DNA from: Mucilaginibacter lappiensis
Lineage (GTDB): Bacteria > Bacteroidota > Bacteroidia > Sphingobacteriales > Sphingobacteriaceae
Assembly: GCF_900155965.1 (NCBI RefSeq)
Contig: NZ_FTMG01000003.1
Location: 1 to 64,000 of the forward strand
Reading direction: 5' to 3'
DNA: 64,000 bases
The notes below the pieces were generated by a model. That model was given only the letters and a program-made list of their open reading frames with translations, did no database searches and had not been told where the DNA came from. How positions within the stretch are numbered: the first letter of the stretch is position 1; each line of letters starts with the position of its first letter. Shown piece after piece: positions 44,762-52,736 of the stretch. The translations under genes and the position numbers were made by a program.

Positions 44762-44926
44762 TTAACTGGTATGCGTGACCTTTTTTGTATGATTACAATT
44801 GTTTTTTACACAATGCTTAGCATAGGTTTTAGTACATACTTTGCCGCTTTTTACGTGTTTTTTTTCCAGGCCTGGGGAGTTAAAAAATAGCCCGCCGGTA
44901 ATAGCCAATATGATTAAAGTTTTCAT
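44762..44926 (-). CDS. Small secreted Cys/His-rich peptide
   Basis: A 54-codon frame on the minus strand, ATG at 44924-44926 and stop TAA at 44762-44764: MKTLIILAITGGLFFNSPGL, then a basic segment with three Cys (VKSGKVCTKTYAKHCVKNNC) and HTKK. The start looks like a signal peptide and the rest like a small exported peptide. Frame is intact; homologues not recognised. The region downstream of it, up to the FUSC stop, is short. Confidence 0.45.
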   Translation of the reverse strand: MKTLIILAITGGLFFNSPGLEKKHVKSGKVCTKTYAKHCVKNNCNHTKKVTHTS

Positions 44927-45059
44927 GTTTAGGTGTTTGGATGCTTATATGACGAGAGTAAATAGCAAAACGTTACAATCAATTTAAAAAAAAGTGATTT
45001 CGACATATCTACAATCAAGTAATATATTAATACACAGCAAGTTAAATACCCATATATAA

Positions 45060-45092
45060 AAAAAGTCAGTGACCTCGCGTTACTGACTTTTT
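45060..45092. terminator. Terminator hairpin
   Basis: AAAAAGTCAGT (45060-45070) pairs perfectly with ACTGACTTTTT (45082-45092), 11-base loop, T run. It lies between the small peptide gene and the SusD transcript end. The rest of 44927-45410 is AT-rich and has no gene. Confidence 0.7.
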
Positions 45093-45348
45093 AATTAACT
45101 ATTAACTGACCAAATATCTTAACGAAAACTACTTGGCTACTACAAACATAGTGTGTAAATCAAAAACAGGATATGTGAAAATCACCCATAATGCTTATGT
45201 TTATAAGTTTCAACTTGTTCAAAACTTAATATATTATTAAAAATGAGCACTCTACAACTTATTCAGGTATAAATATATAATATATGCATAGACACAAGCC
45301 CGCCTTAAAACCTGGTATTTAGTTTAAAGGTGTAATAGATATGGATAT

Positions 45349-45395
45349 AAAAAGAAAAAGCGACGATCCCTAAACAGACCGCCGCTTTTCTTTTT
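45349..45395 (-). terminator. Terminator of the susCD transcript
   Basis: On the minus strand the arm AAAAAGAAAAGCGGCG... (45380-45395) pairs with 45349-45365 with a single mismatch, and a T-rich tract follows. It starts 16 bases after the SusD stop at 45411. Confidence 0.78.
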
Positions 45396-45410
45396 ATAAA
45401 TGTTTGATTA

Positions 45411-46868
45411 CTACAAATCAAACCACATTTTATCGTAATATGTTGGTTGAGGCTTCGGAATATTGGGGTTTGCCGAAGTTTCATCAGGCGACAACGTGTA
45501 TCTCCTGATTAGCGGTCCAGGGGTAGCGTCCTTAGGCAATGTTAATGCAGGAACCTCACTACCATCTGGTCCTGATCTTTTCCATTGAACAAATGCTTCT
45601 AATGGTCTGTCCATCAAATCTACCCATTGTTGGATATGAATTTGTTTTATAGCATCTGTGGCCGATAACGAGGTAAGATTAGGCAATTTTGTTGGGTCGT
45701 TTACATAAGCAGTTACAGCCGCAGGGTTAGCCTGATAGAAAGTCATAGCATCAGTAACACCTTGTTTAAACAGAGCCTCGGCCTTTGTCATATTCACACC
45801 TACACCCAAACCTCTGGCATAAGCTTCGGCCTGTAATAACTCCAGTTCCTGGTATGATAAAATAACAGAAGGTGCATCTGGTCTGAGTAAATAACTACCC
45901 AAGATAGCTGTTTTTTCATCAGCGTCAACGTTGGCAGGCACACCAATATAAGTGGTTTGGCCGGCTGGCAAATCAAAATATTGAGGTAACCTTGGATCAT
46001 TTGTAGGCACCATCAAATCGGTAATAACTTTACTTGCATAAGTAAAAGGATTCTGGCCTAAAAACAATCTGTATTTAGGATTTTGGTTATTGGTTCCTGT
46101 TGTATATTTGGTAAGCCAAGTTTCGGCGCTTGATGAGATCATCGCATCTGGCGTACTCAAAAGGGTACCAATAGCAGCCGCTTTTGTTGGATCTTTATCA
46201 ACCATTACCATTAATATTTTAAATTTGATAGAATTGGCCAGCTTTTTCCATTTGCTCATATCACCACCGTAGTAAATATCATAATCAGATATTTTCAATA
46301 CACTGGTTGGGTCAATTTGTGCAATGGCTTCATCCAGTAACTTCAGTAAACTTTCCAATACATCCTTCTGTGCATCGTATTTTGGATAAGGATACTTATC
46401 TGGCTGAAAAGCTTGTGAGTATGGGATATCGCCATATAAAGTAGTGGCTTCATACATTAATTGGGCTAACACAATCTTGCACTGAGCGGCAGTATTATTA
46501 TTTACCGGACTTGCAGCTTGAGCTATTGATATGGCCTGCTGTAAATTATTGCCGCCATTACTAAAATATACCTTCCAGGTATTTCCTATAGACAGGGGAC
46601 TTACATTATATAAATTGGATGCGCCCCAGTTTTGAGAAAAATCGCCACCGGATGATAATGACTGACCTATAAAACCGATAGAGATATAAGAGTCACCACT
46701 ATTTTTACTCACATCCCAGGCGGTAACCGCATATCCAAAAAGTAATTTTGGATCAACTTTGGTGGCCGTTAATGGATTAGTATTGATATCGAGATATTTT
46801 TTACATGACACACCAGATACCGCTACAAGCAGCAACATAGAGGCCAAAATTTTATTTTTAAATTTCAT
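45411..46868 (-). CDS. SusD/RagB family nutrient-binding outer-membrane lipoprotein
   Basis: 485 residues. Lipoprotein signal (LLLVAVSGVSCKKYLDINTN, lipidated Cys23). SusD-like_2-type sequence: the N-terminal 'YLDINTNPLTATKVDPKLLF', a central TPR-like helical region and 'SYQELELLQAEAYARGLGVG' near the C-terminus. It acts as the lid over the SusC channel and captures substrate. Directly follows susC (19 bases after its stop) on the same strand. Confidence 0.93.
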   Translation of the reverse strand: MKFKNKILASMLLLVAVSGVSCKKYLDINTNPLTATKVDPKLLFGYAVTAWDVSKNSGDSYISIGFIGQSLSSGGDFSQNWGASNLYNVSPLSIGNTWKVYFSNGGNNLQQAISIAQAASPVNNNTAAQCKIVLAQLMYEATTLYGDIPYSQAFQPDKYPYPKYDAQKDVLESLLKLLDEAIAQIDPTSVLKISDYDIYYGGDMSKWKKLANSIKFKILMVMVDKDPTKAAAIGTLLSTPDAMISSSAETWLTKYTTGTNNQNPKYRLFLGQNPFTYASKVITDLMVPTNDPRLPQYFDLPAGQTTYIGVPANVDADEKTAILGSYLLRPDAPSVILSYQELELLQAEAYARGLGVGVNMTKAEALFKQGVTDAMTFYQANPAAVTAYVNDPTKLPNLTSLSATDAIKQIHIQQWVDLMDRPLEAFVQWKRSGPDGSEVPALTLPKDATPGPLIRRYTLSPDETSANPNIPKPQPTYYDKMWFDL

Positions 46869-46887
46869 GACAATATTTTTTAATTTT

Positions 46888-49800
46888 TTATAGGGACACT
46901 CGTAAGTTCATACCAATTGTTCTGGTAGACGGGATGCTATTAAATTCAACACCCTCGCCAACGCTACCTGAACCAAAGAAGTTAAGCTCCGGATCAACAT
47001 GTGGTACATGGCTCTTGATCAACCATAGGTTTCTTCCTTCTACACCAATCTGTATTCCCTTTACAAATGAAGCTTTAAACAATTTAGATGGGAGTTGGTA
47101 AGCAAATTGAACTTCTCTTAATTTGATAAAGCCCGCATCAAAAACACTTCCTTCGGTATTTGTAGTACTTCCTATCCAGCTCCAGTAATTTTGCGCGTTT
47201 ATAGCTTTAGTATTTGGCACGTATGCTCCATTTACCAGATTGACACCTTTATCAACAATCAATTGAGATCTGTCGCCACCAGTTTCAGCAGCTAAGCCAG
47301 ATGTTCTCAAGCCAGAAACTGTTCCTGAGAAAAATACACCACCCTTACGAATATCAATTAATGAACTCAGGCTAAAGCCTTTATATCTGAAAGTATTATT
47401 AAGACCTCCTGTCCAATCGGCATAGATACTTCCCAATCTTTTACCTTGAGTAACTACTCTTAAGCCACTTGTTGGATCAATGATATATTGACCATCTGGT
47501 GATCTGGAAAATTGCCCGCCATAAAGTCCTAAACTTTGCCCTACTTCAGCCTGTATCAGCAATCCACTATAACCGCTTGCCACACTATATAAATTCAAAC
47601 CAGGGAGCAGTTCTTTTACTTTCTGATTGTTTTTAGCAAAATTTACATTTATATTCCATTCAAAATCTTTTAATTTAACAGGTACTAAATTCAATGTAGC
47701 TTCAATACCTGAGTTTTGAATAACACCCGCGTTTACTACTTTAGCAAAATAGCCGGTAGATGGAGGCACGGTAATAGATATTAATTGATTTTTGATATTT
47801 GAATGGTAGTAGGTAAAGTCTAACCCGATACGGTTATTTAAAAATTTCAATTCTGTACCAAACTCATACGAGTTTTCTTTTTGCGGCTTCAGAGTAGAAT
47901 TTGGCAATGTCCGTGGTGCAGCAAAAGCTGTTGCAATTGGCCCTGCCGGAAAAACTATAGCATTGGCATCTACATATTGCAAAAATACCGTTGAGGTAGG
48001 TGAATACTGATAATCTAATTGGTACGGTCCCAAATCGCTACCTACAGAAGCCCAGCTAGCTCTTAATTTACCAAAAGATAACCAGTCAAAACCTTTATCT
48101 TTTAATACTTCAGAGAAAACGAATGAACCGCTAACTGAGGGGTAAAAATAAGAGCGGCTGTCAACTGGTAATGTTGAAGTCCAGTCATTTCTACCTGTTA
48201 CATCTAAAAATAAATAATCTTTATATCCTATGCTTAAATCACCGTATAAGCCCAGCAACCTTCTTTTCTGATAGCCTAAAGTAGCAGTAGAACTTGCTGC
48301 GTTGCTATATGTATACAACTGATCAATAGTTAGGTTAAAGGCATCTACCTGGTTAGTTTGATTAAAACGTTGGTTGATGTTGCCGCCCACAAGCAGTTTA
48401 AATTTAAAGTCCTTAACCAGGTTATTTTGTTCAAACGTGGCCAAAAAATCATCATTCACTTGCTTACTTAACAGATCGTATTTTGTAAACTGACCCGGTA
48501 AATATCCGGCAGTACCTTTACGCAATATCAAGCTCCTTTTTTCGGTGTAAATGTCAGCCCCAAATGTATTGCTTAGCGTAACCCAGGTAACAGGTTTGTA
48601 GGTTAAGTTATAAGTGCCGGTAAATCTATCAACGCTGTTACTGTTCCTGTTATAATCCATGATCCAGTATGGGTTGTTACCTAAACGGCCAGGAGCCAGA
48701 AATTGCTGAACACCTGTTACAGGATCCACCACGTTATTCTTTAAAGCGTTAATATCAACCGTTCTTGGCAATCCATAAACTGAATTTATGATGGCATTTT
48801 GGTTGTTAGCACTTTGTGCCGGACGGCCGTCTGATACAATATTAGTGTAAGAACCTGAAAAACGGGATGAAAGTTTATCACTAAAGTTACGTCCGGTATT
48901 TACGGCTAAGGTATACCTATCTAAAGATGACTCAGGAATAATACCTTTTTCATTCGCGCTTGAAAAACTCACCCTATAATCAGATTTTTCGTCACCACCA
49001 CCAAATGAAATATTGTTTATTGCAGAAACACCGGTTTGAAAAAAGTCTTTCACATTATCCGGATAAGCTACCAAAGGAGTTTGGGGAGATCCGGCAGTAA
49101 AGTTAGGAAACTGATTTACTGACTGTCCGGTTATTTTAGGTCCCCAACCATTTAATTGTGTATTGGCATACACTCCCTGGTTACCTTGCGCATATTCATT
49201 CTGAAATTTAGGCAAAACCAATGGGTTATCAAAACGTACGGACGAGTTGATATCCACTGAGAACGTTCCTTTTTTTCCTTTTTTAGTGGTAATAATTACC
49301 GCTCCGTCAAGTGCGCGGGAACCGTACAATGCAGTTGCGGCGGCTCCTTTTAATACAGTCATTGATTCTATATCATCCGAGCTTAAATCACCCATACGGT
49401 TACCAAAGTCAACGTTATTAGCAACCGTTCCACCACTAGAGGTATTATCACTTACGGTTAATCCATCGATAACGAATAACGGGGAATTACCGTTAAATGA
49501 ATTCACACCACGTATAACAATTTTTGTTGATCCGCCTAATGTCCCTGACTGCGAATTGATACGTACACCAGCAACTTTACCAGCCATGGAGTTAAGCACG
49601 TTTGCATCTCTTGCCTTTGTCAGATCTTCTGATTTAAGGGTAGATGAACTATAACCAATGGTTTTTGCCTCTCTTGAAATATTTAATGCGGTAACAACAA
49701 CCTCATTTAATTGATTACTGGCAGGTACTAAAACAACATTAACCACGTCGGCAGCTGGTTTTTCGATACTGACATACCCGATAAAAGAAAATACAAGCGT

Positions 49801-50010
49801 TGAACCTGTTGGCACGCTTAACGTATACTTACCGGTTGCATTAGTTTGGGCACCTGTTGTTGTACCTTTTATTTTTACTGTTACCCCCGGAATTGGTAAG
49901 CCATCGTCCTTGGCGGTTACGGTACCGGTTACGGTTCTATTTTGTGCAAAGGCCATTGAAGCCGTGCAAAAAAAACAAACCATGAAAATTTTAAGTAATT
50001 TGTGTTTCAT
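46888..50010 (-). CDS. SusC/RagA family TonB-linked outer-membrane receptor
   Basis: 1040 residues. Signal peptide (cleavage after AFAQ22), CarboxypepD_reg-like domain at about 25-105 ('VTGTVTAKDDGLPIPGVTVK'), TonB plug at about 112-242 with 'IVIRGVNSFNGNSPLFVIDG', then a 22-strand beta-barrel to the end. Imports large nutrients (oligosaccharides, peptides or other) through the outer membrane with SusD. Substrate not evident: no glycoside hydrolase or peptidase lies nearby. An AraC gene lies 606 bases upstream on the same strand. Confidence 0.95.
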   Translation of the reverse strand: MKHKLLKIFMVCFFCTASMAFAQNRTVTGTVTAKDDGLPIPGVTVKIKGTTTGAQTNATGKYTLSVPTGSTLVFSFIGYVSIEKPAADVVNVVLVPASNQLNEVVVTALNISREAKTIGYSSSTLKSEDLTKARDANVLNSMAGKVAGVRINSQSGTLGGSTKIVIRGVNSFNGNSPLFVIDGLTVSDNTSSGGTVANNVDFGNRMGDLSSDDIESMTVLKGAAATALYGSRALDGAVIITTKKGKKGTFSVDINSSVRFDNPLVLPKFQNEYAQGNQGVYANTQLNGWGPKITGQSVNQFPNFTAGSPQTPLVAYPDNVKDFFQTGVSAINNISFGGGDEKSDYRVSFSSANEKGIIPESSLDRYTLAVNTGRNFSDKLSSRFSGSYTNIVSDGRPAQSANNQNAIINSVYGLPRTVDINALKNNVVDPVTGVQQFLAPGRLGNNPYWIMDYNRNSNSVDRFTGTYNLTYKPVTWVTLSNTFGADIYTEKRSLILRKGTAGYLPGQFTKYDLLSKQVNDDFLATFEQNNLVKDFKFKLLVGGNINQRFNQTNQVDAFNLTIDQLYTYSNAASSTATLGYQKRRLLGLYGDLSIGYKDYLFLDVTGRNDWTSTLPVDSRSYFYPSVSGSFVFSEVLKDKGFDWLSFGKLRASWASVGSDLGPYQLDYQYSPTSTVFLQYVDANAIVFPAGPIATAFAAPRTLPNSTLKPQKENSYEFGTELKFLNNRIGLDFTYYHSNIKNQLISITVPPSTGYFAKVVNAGVIQNSGIEATLNLVPVKLKDFEWNINVNFAKNNQKVKELLPGLNLYSVASGYSGLLIQAEVGQSLGLYGGQFSRSPDGQYIIDPTSGLRVVTQGKRLGSIYADWTGGLNNTFRYKGFSLSSLIDIRKGGVFFSGTVSGLRTSGLAAETGGDRSQLIVDKGVNLVNGAYVPNTKAINAQNYWSWIGSTTNTEGSVFDAGFIKLREVQFAYQLPSKLFKASFVKGIQIGVEGRNLWLIKSHVPHVDPELNFFGSGSVGEGVEFNSIPSTRTIGMNLRVSL

Positions 50011-50616
50011 GCTTTTTTTTATTAATTATTAGAATGTACTTTTTTAATTTTTCCACGTTTTAACCTTAATTAAAGTTTAATAACCAGAACAGGTTAAGTA
50101 TCCGGCTGTGTTTGTTTATTTTTCATATTAATAGATTTGATTTACAGGAATTTGAATAACCCATCATTCTTAAATAAACAGAAGGTTTAACTTTTTAAAA
50201 GAAATACCAACTTGATTAAAAAGAACAATTAATTTAATTTATCTTAAAACGAATTCATTTTAGACGAACCAAATCAACATAGTAAAAAAATCAAAGAGAG
50301 CCTATTATGGTTAATGAAGGGGCGTCAACTGAGACAATCAATTGATACCTGTGACTGGTTTATGGGCATTTTAGTGATACCCCGGTATAACAGTAAAAAC
50401 AGTGAATTAAGTAGGTGCTATTATCATAAGATATGTGTTTAATAGTTAATATTATATAAGCCTGACTTACAGCTTATACAACTAATACAAACACAATAAT
50501 AACATATAAGCAAATAGGATAATATGCGATAATCACCATTTTGATCACTTTCGCACATTACCCTATTGAGTACAAACTTATTATTTATAGTATTATTTAA
50601 TCTAAAAGAAACACCA
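50011..50616. other. Long AT-rich leader/intergenic region before susC
   Basis: 606 bases without a reading frame I can support. It contains the near-perfect 17-bp dyad at 50513-50567 (end of the AraC transcript) and otherwise AT-rich sequence that must include the susC promoter. No clear TAnnTTTG was found near the susC start. A regulatory leader is possible, but no structure stands out. Confidence 0.45.
50513..50567 (-). terminator. Hairpin after the AraC gene
   Basis: AATAGGATAATATGCGA (50513-50529) is inverted to 50551-50567 with two positions that become G-U pairs in the minus-strand RNA, giving a 17-bp stem with a 21-base loop. It lies about 50 bases after the AraC stop (50617). No clear T run, so it may also be an operator-like dyad. 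Confidence 0.5.
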
Positions 50617-51486
50617 TCAGGCAGTTTGCCTATATTTTAAGGGGGTAATTTTATAATGCGTTTTAAATAATCTGATAAAAGAGCTTGGGCATTCAAAACC
50701 AATAAGGTTTACAACCTCATTAATGGGATACGTGGTGCTCTTTAATAAAAGCTGGGCTCTTTTTAACCGCAATTGTATTAAAAACTGATGTGGAGTTAAG
50801 TTAAATGCTTGCTTAAAAGTTCGTAACAAGTGATTTACTGACAGGCATGAATGCTCTGCCAGATCTTCCAGGCTTATATTCTGGTTGTAGTTACTGTACA
50901 AGTATTCTTTAGCGCGATTAAGCCTGCGTAAGATCTCTATTTTGGTGCTGGCATTTAAAAAATGAAGTTTTTCTGCTTTCTTAAATATCTCTTCATTATA
51001 GATACTGAAATAATTGATCAGGCAATGGTGCAGATACTCATTGATCAGCAATTCATCATGCTGTCCATTGTCCAGATATTGTTTAAGGTGATACACATTA
51101 TGCATAATATCACCTGTAAAAGGGTAAATGGTTTCGTCAAACTCCTGAAATTGCTTTCCTTTATAAATACTCTTTACAGACAGGTGACTGTCGCCCAATA
51201 CCCAGCATTCTTTAAAATCCTGTAAAAATTGCTGGTCGAAACTTATGCTGAATGATTGCACCGGGATATCTGAATCTGTATCGGTAGAATATTGTGTCCC
51301 TCTGTTCAATATTAAAAAAGAATCGGGATATATAGATAAATGCCGTTTACCTATATCGTAACGCTCATTTCCTGCAAAAACAAACCTCAGGCTAAAATCT
51401 GAGCTATACTGCTGATTTTGCTTCTGACTACTGGTACGGCTATATATTTTATTATTGTTCCGTAATGTTTTTGAATAATCCATCAT
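50617..51486 (-). CDS. AraC-family transcription regulator
   Basis: 289 residues. Cupin-like N-terminal domain ('DFSLRFVFAGNERYDIGKRH ... SIYPDSFLILNRGTQYSTD') and C-terminal HTH_18 at about 185-285 ('KEYLYSNYNQNISLEDLAEH', 'VVNLIGFECPSSFIRLFKTH'). It is placed upstream of susC on the same strand and is the natural candidate for controlling the SusCD pair. It follows the VOC gene (stop at 51496) by only 9 bases, so those two are an operon. Confidence 0.9.
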   Translation of the reverse strand: MMDYSKTLRNNNKIYSRTSSQKQNQQYSSDFSLRFVFAGNERYDIGKRHLSIYPDSFLILNRGTQYSTDTDSDIPVQSFSISFDQQFLQDFKECWVLGDSHLSVKSIYKGKQFQEFDETIYPFTGDIMHNVYHLKQYLDNGQHDELLINEYLHHCLINYFSIYNEEIFKKAEKLHFLNASTKIEILRRLNRAKEYLYSNYNQNISLEDLAEHSCLSVNHLLRTFKQAFNLTPHQFLIQLRLKRAQLLLKSTTYPINEVVNLIGFECPSSFIRLFKTHYKITPLKYRQTA

Positions 51487-51495
51487 ATAAAAAAT

Positions 51496-51852
51496 TTATA
51501 TTTCTGTATAATTTCTTTCTTCTAATAAAATAAACCGGTTACCTGAGGGGTCTAAGAACTCAGCCGCAAGGCCTGTTGGCAGGTAACGCGGGACTGTGGA
51601 AAAAAACACACCCGCGGTTTTGTACAAATGATAATCTTTCAGGCAATCATCGGTATTTAAAATAATGCAGCTCTTAAAGGCGCTGCCACCAACAACAAGT
51701 GCTACATCCAGATTATCCGCCTGTAATACGGTATATTCTTCGCCTTCTGCAAATGACATATTACTGATAGGGTTGAAGCCTAACTTTTGCGTATAAAAGC
51801 TTATCTGCGCATCAGCGTCCTCTGCAAAAACAGGGATATATTTCAATTTCAT
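51496..51852 (-). CDS. VOC/glyoxalase-like protein
   Basis: 118 residues from the ATG at 51852 (MKLKYIPVFAEDADAQISFY). The earlier ATG at 51891 adds 13 non-conserved residues. Bleomycin-resistance/glyoxalase fold: 'FYTQKLGFNPISNMSF', 'IILNTDDCLKDYHLYKTAGV' and 'GLAAEFLDPSGNRFILLEE'. A metal-dependent lyase or dioxygenase relative; substrate unknown. Co-transcribed with the AraC gene. Confidence 0.85.
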   Translation of the reverse strand: MKLKYIPVFAEDADAQISFYTQKLGFNPISNMSFAEGEEYTVLQADNLDVALVVGGSAFKSCIILNTDDCLKDYHLYKTAGVFFSTVPRYLPTGLAAEFLDPSGNRFILLEERNYTEI

Positions 51853-51998
51853 ATAGCAATAACTCTTATAAAAGATTTCTAAGGAAATCAACCCAATATC
51901 AATAACAAGTAGTTAGGGGTGACGATTTGGTGTGGGTTGCAGCCGATCAGTTAAAACTACTGCACATACCAAAGATAAGCCGGTAGCATAGGCAACGT

Positions 51999-52017
51999 AT
52001 CCCCCAAATAGGGGGAT
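51999..52017. promoter_or_regulatory. Perfect dyad ATCCCCC-N5-GGGGGAT
   Basis: ATCCCCC (51999-52005), AAATA, GGGGGAT (52011-52017): a perfect 7-bp inverted repeat with 5-base spacer in AT-rich surroundings, 147 bases upstream of the VOC/AraC operon and 81 bases after the response-regulator stop. A second dyad with the same CCC-N5-GGG core lies upstream of the kinase gene (55762-55782). Candidate operator for the NarL-type regulator, or a simple hairpin. Confidence 0.4.
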
Positions 52018-52097
52018 TTATTTAATATCAAACAATAATAAATAAAATAAGGAATGCACTGAGAATTACTCAGTTACAGCGTAAGGCCTTGTGCTGA

Positions 52098-52724
52098 TCA
52101 GATGAGTTTATTTTGTTTAGCCATTTTTATGGCATCTGCACGAGAGTTAACATCGAGCTTCACGTATATATTTTTGATGTGGCTACGTACAGTTTCCAGG
52201 TCGATAAATAGTTCTTTGGCAATTTGGCTGCGGCTTTTTCCATCGCCTATGAGCTCCAGTATTTGAGTTTCACGCCTGGACAGCGGAGATTCCTGATTTT
52301 TTTGGAATGAGCGTATAACCAACTTGGCAATATTAATGCTCATGGGTCCTCCACCATCTTTAACCTCCTTGATAGATTCAATTATTTTGGCAGAGGGTGT
52401 GTTTTTGGTAAGATATCCTGATGCTCCATTAGCTAATGCATTGAATATTAATTTCTCGGATTCATAAACCGTTAATATTAACACATAACACTGCGGCAAC
52501 AGCTTCTTTAATTTGGGAATGGCATCAACCCCATTGGTACCGGGCAATTCAATATCCAATAGCACAACATCGGGATGGTCGGTAGCTATTTTCTTAGCAG
52601 CTTCGTCATAAGAGCAGTAGGTGCTCACTACCTCATAACCTTCGGTAGCGCCAATTAAGTAAGCATAACCATTTCTAATGGTTTCATCGTCTTCAATAAT
52701 GGTTATTTTTATAGTGCGGTTCAT
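52098..52724 (-). CDS. NarL/FixJ-type response regulator
   Basis: 208 residues. Receiver domain with phosphoacceptor Asp57 (VVLLDIELPG), acidic pocket E11-D12-D13, and the usual Thr and Lys (LILTVY, GYLTKN). C-terminal LuxR/GerE HTH at about 142-204 ('LSRRETQILELIGDGKSRSQ'). Partner of the sensor kinase gene whose stop is 12 bases before it. Output is probably DNA binding at dyads such as those nearby. Confidence 0.95.
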   Translation of the reverse strand: MNRTIKITIIEDDETIRNGYAYLIGATEGYEVVSTYCSYDEAAKKIATDHPDVVLLDIELPGTNGVDAIPKLKKLLPQCYVLILTVYESEKLIFNALANGASGYLTKNTPSAKIIESIKEVKDGGGPMSINIAKLVIRSFQKNQESPLSRRETQILELIGDGKSRSQIAKELFIDLETVRSHIKNIYVKLDVNSRADAIKMAKQNKLI

Positions 52725-52736
52725 TTCTTTTAATAA

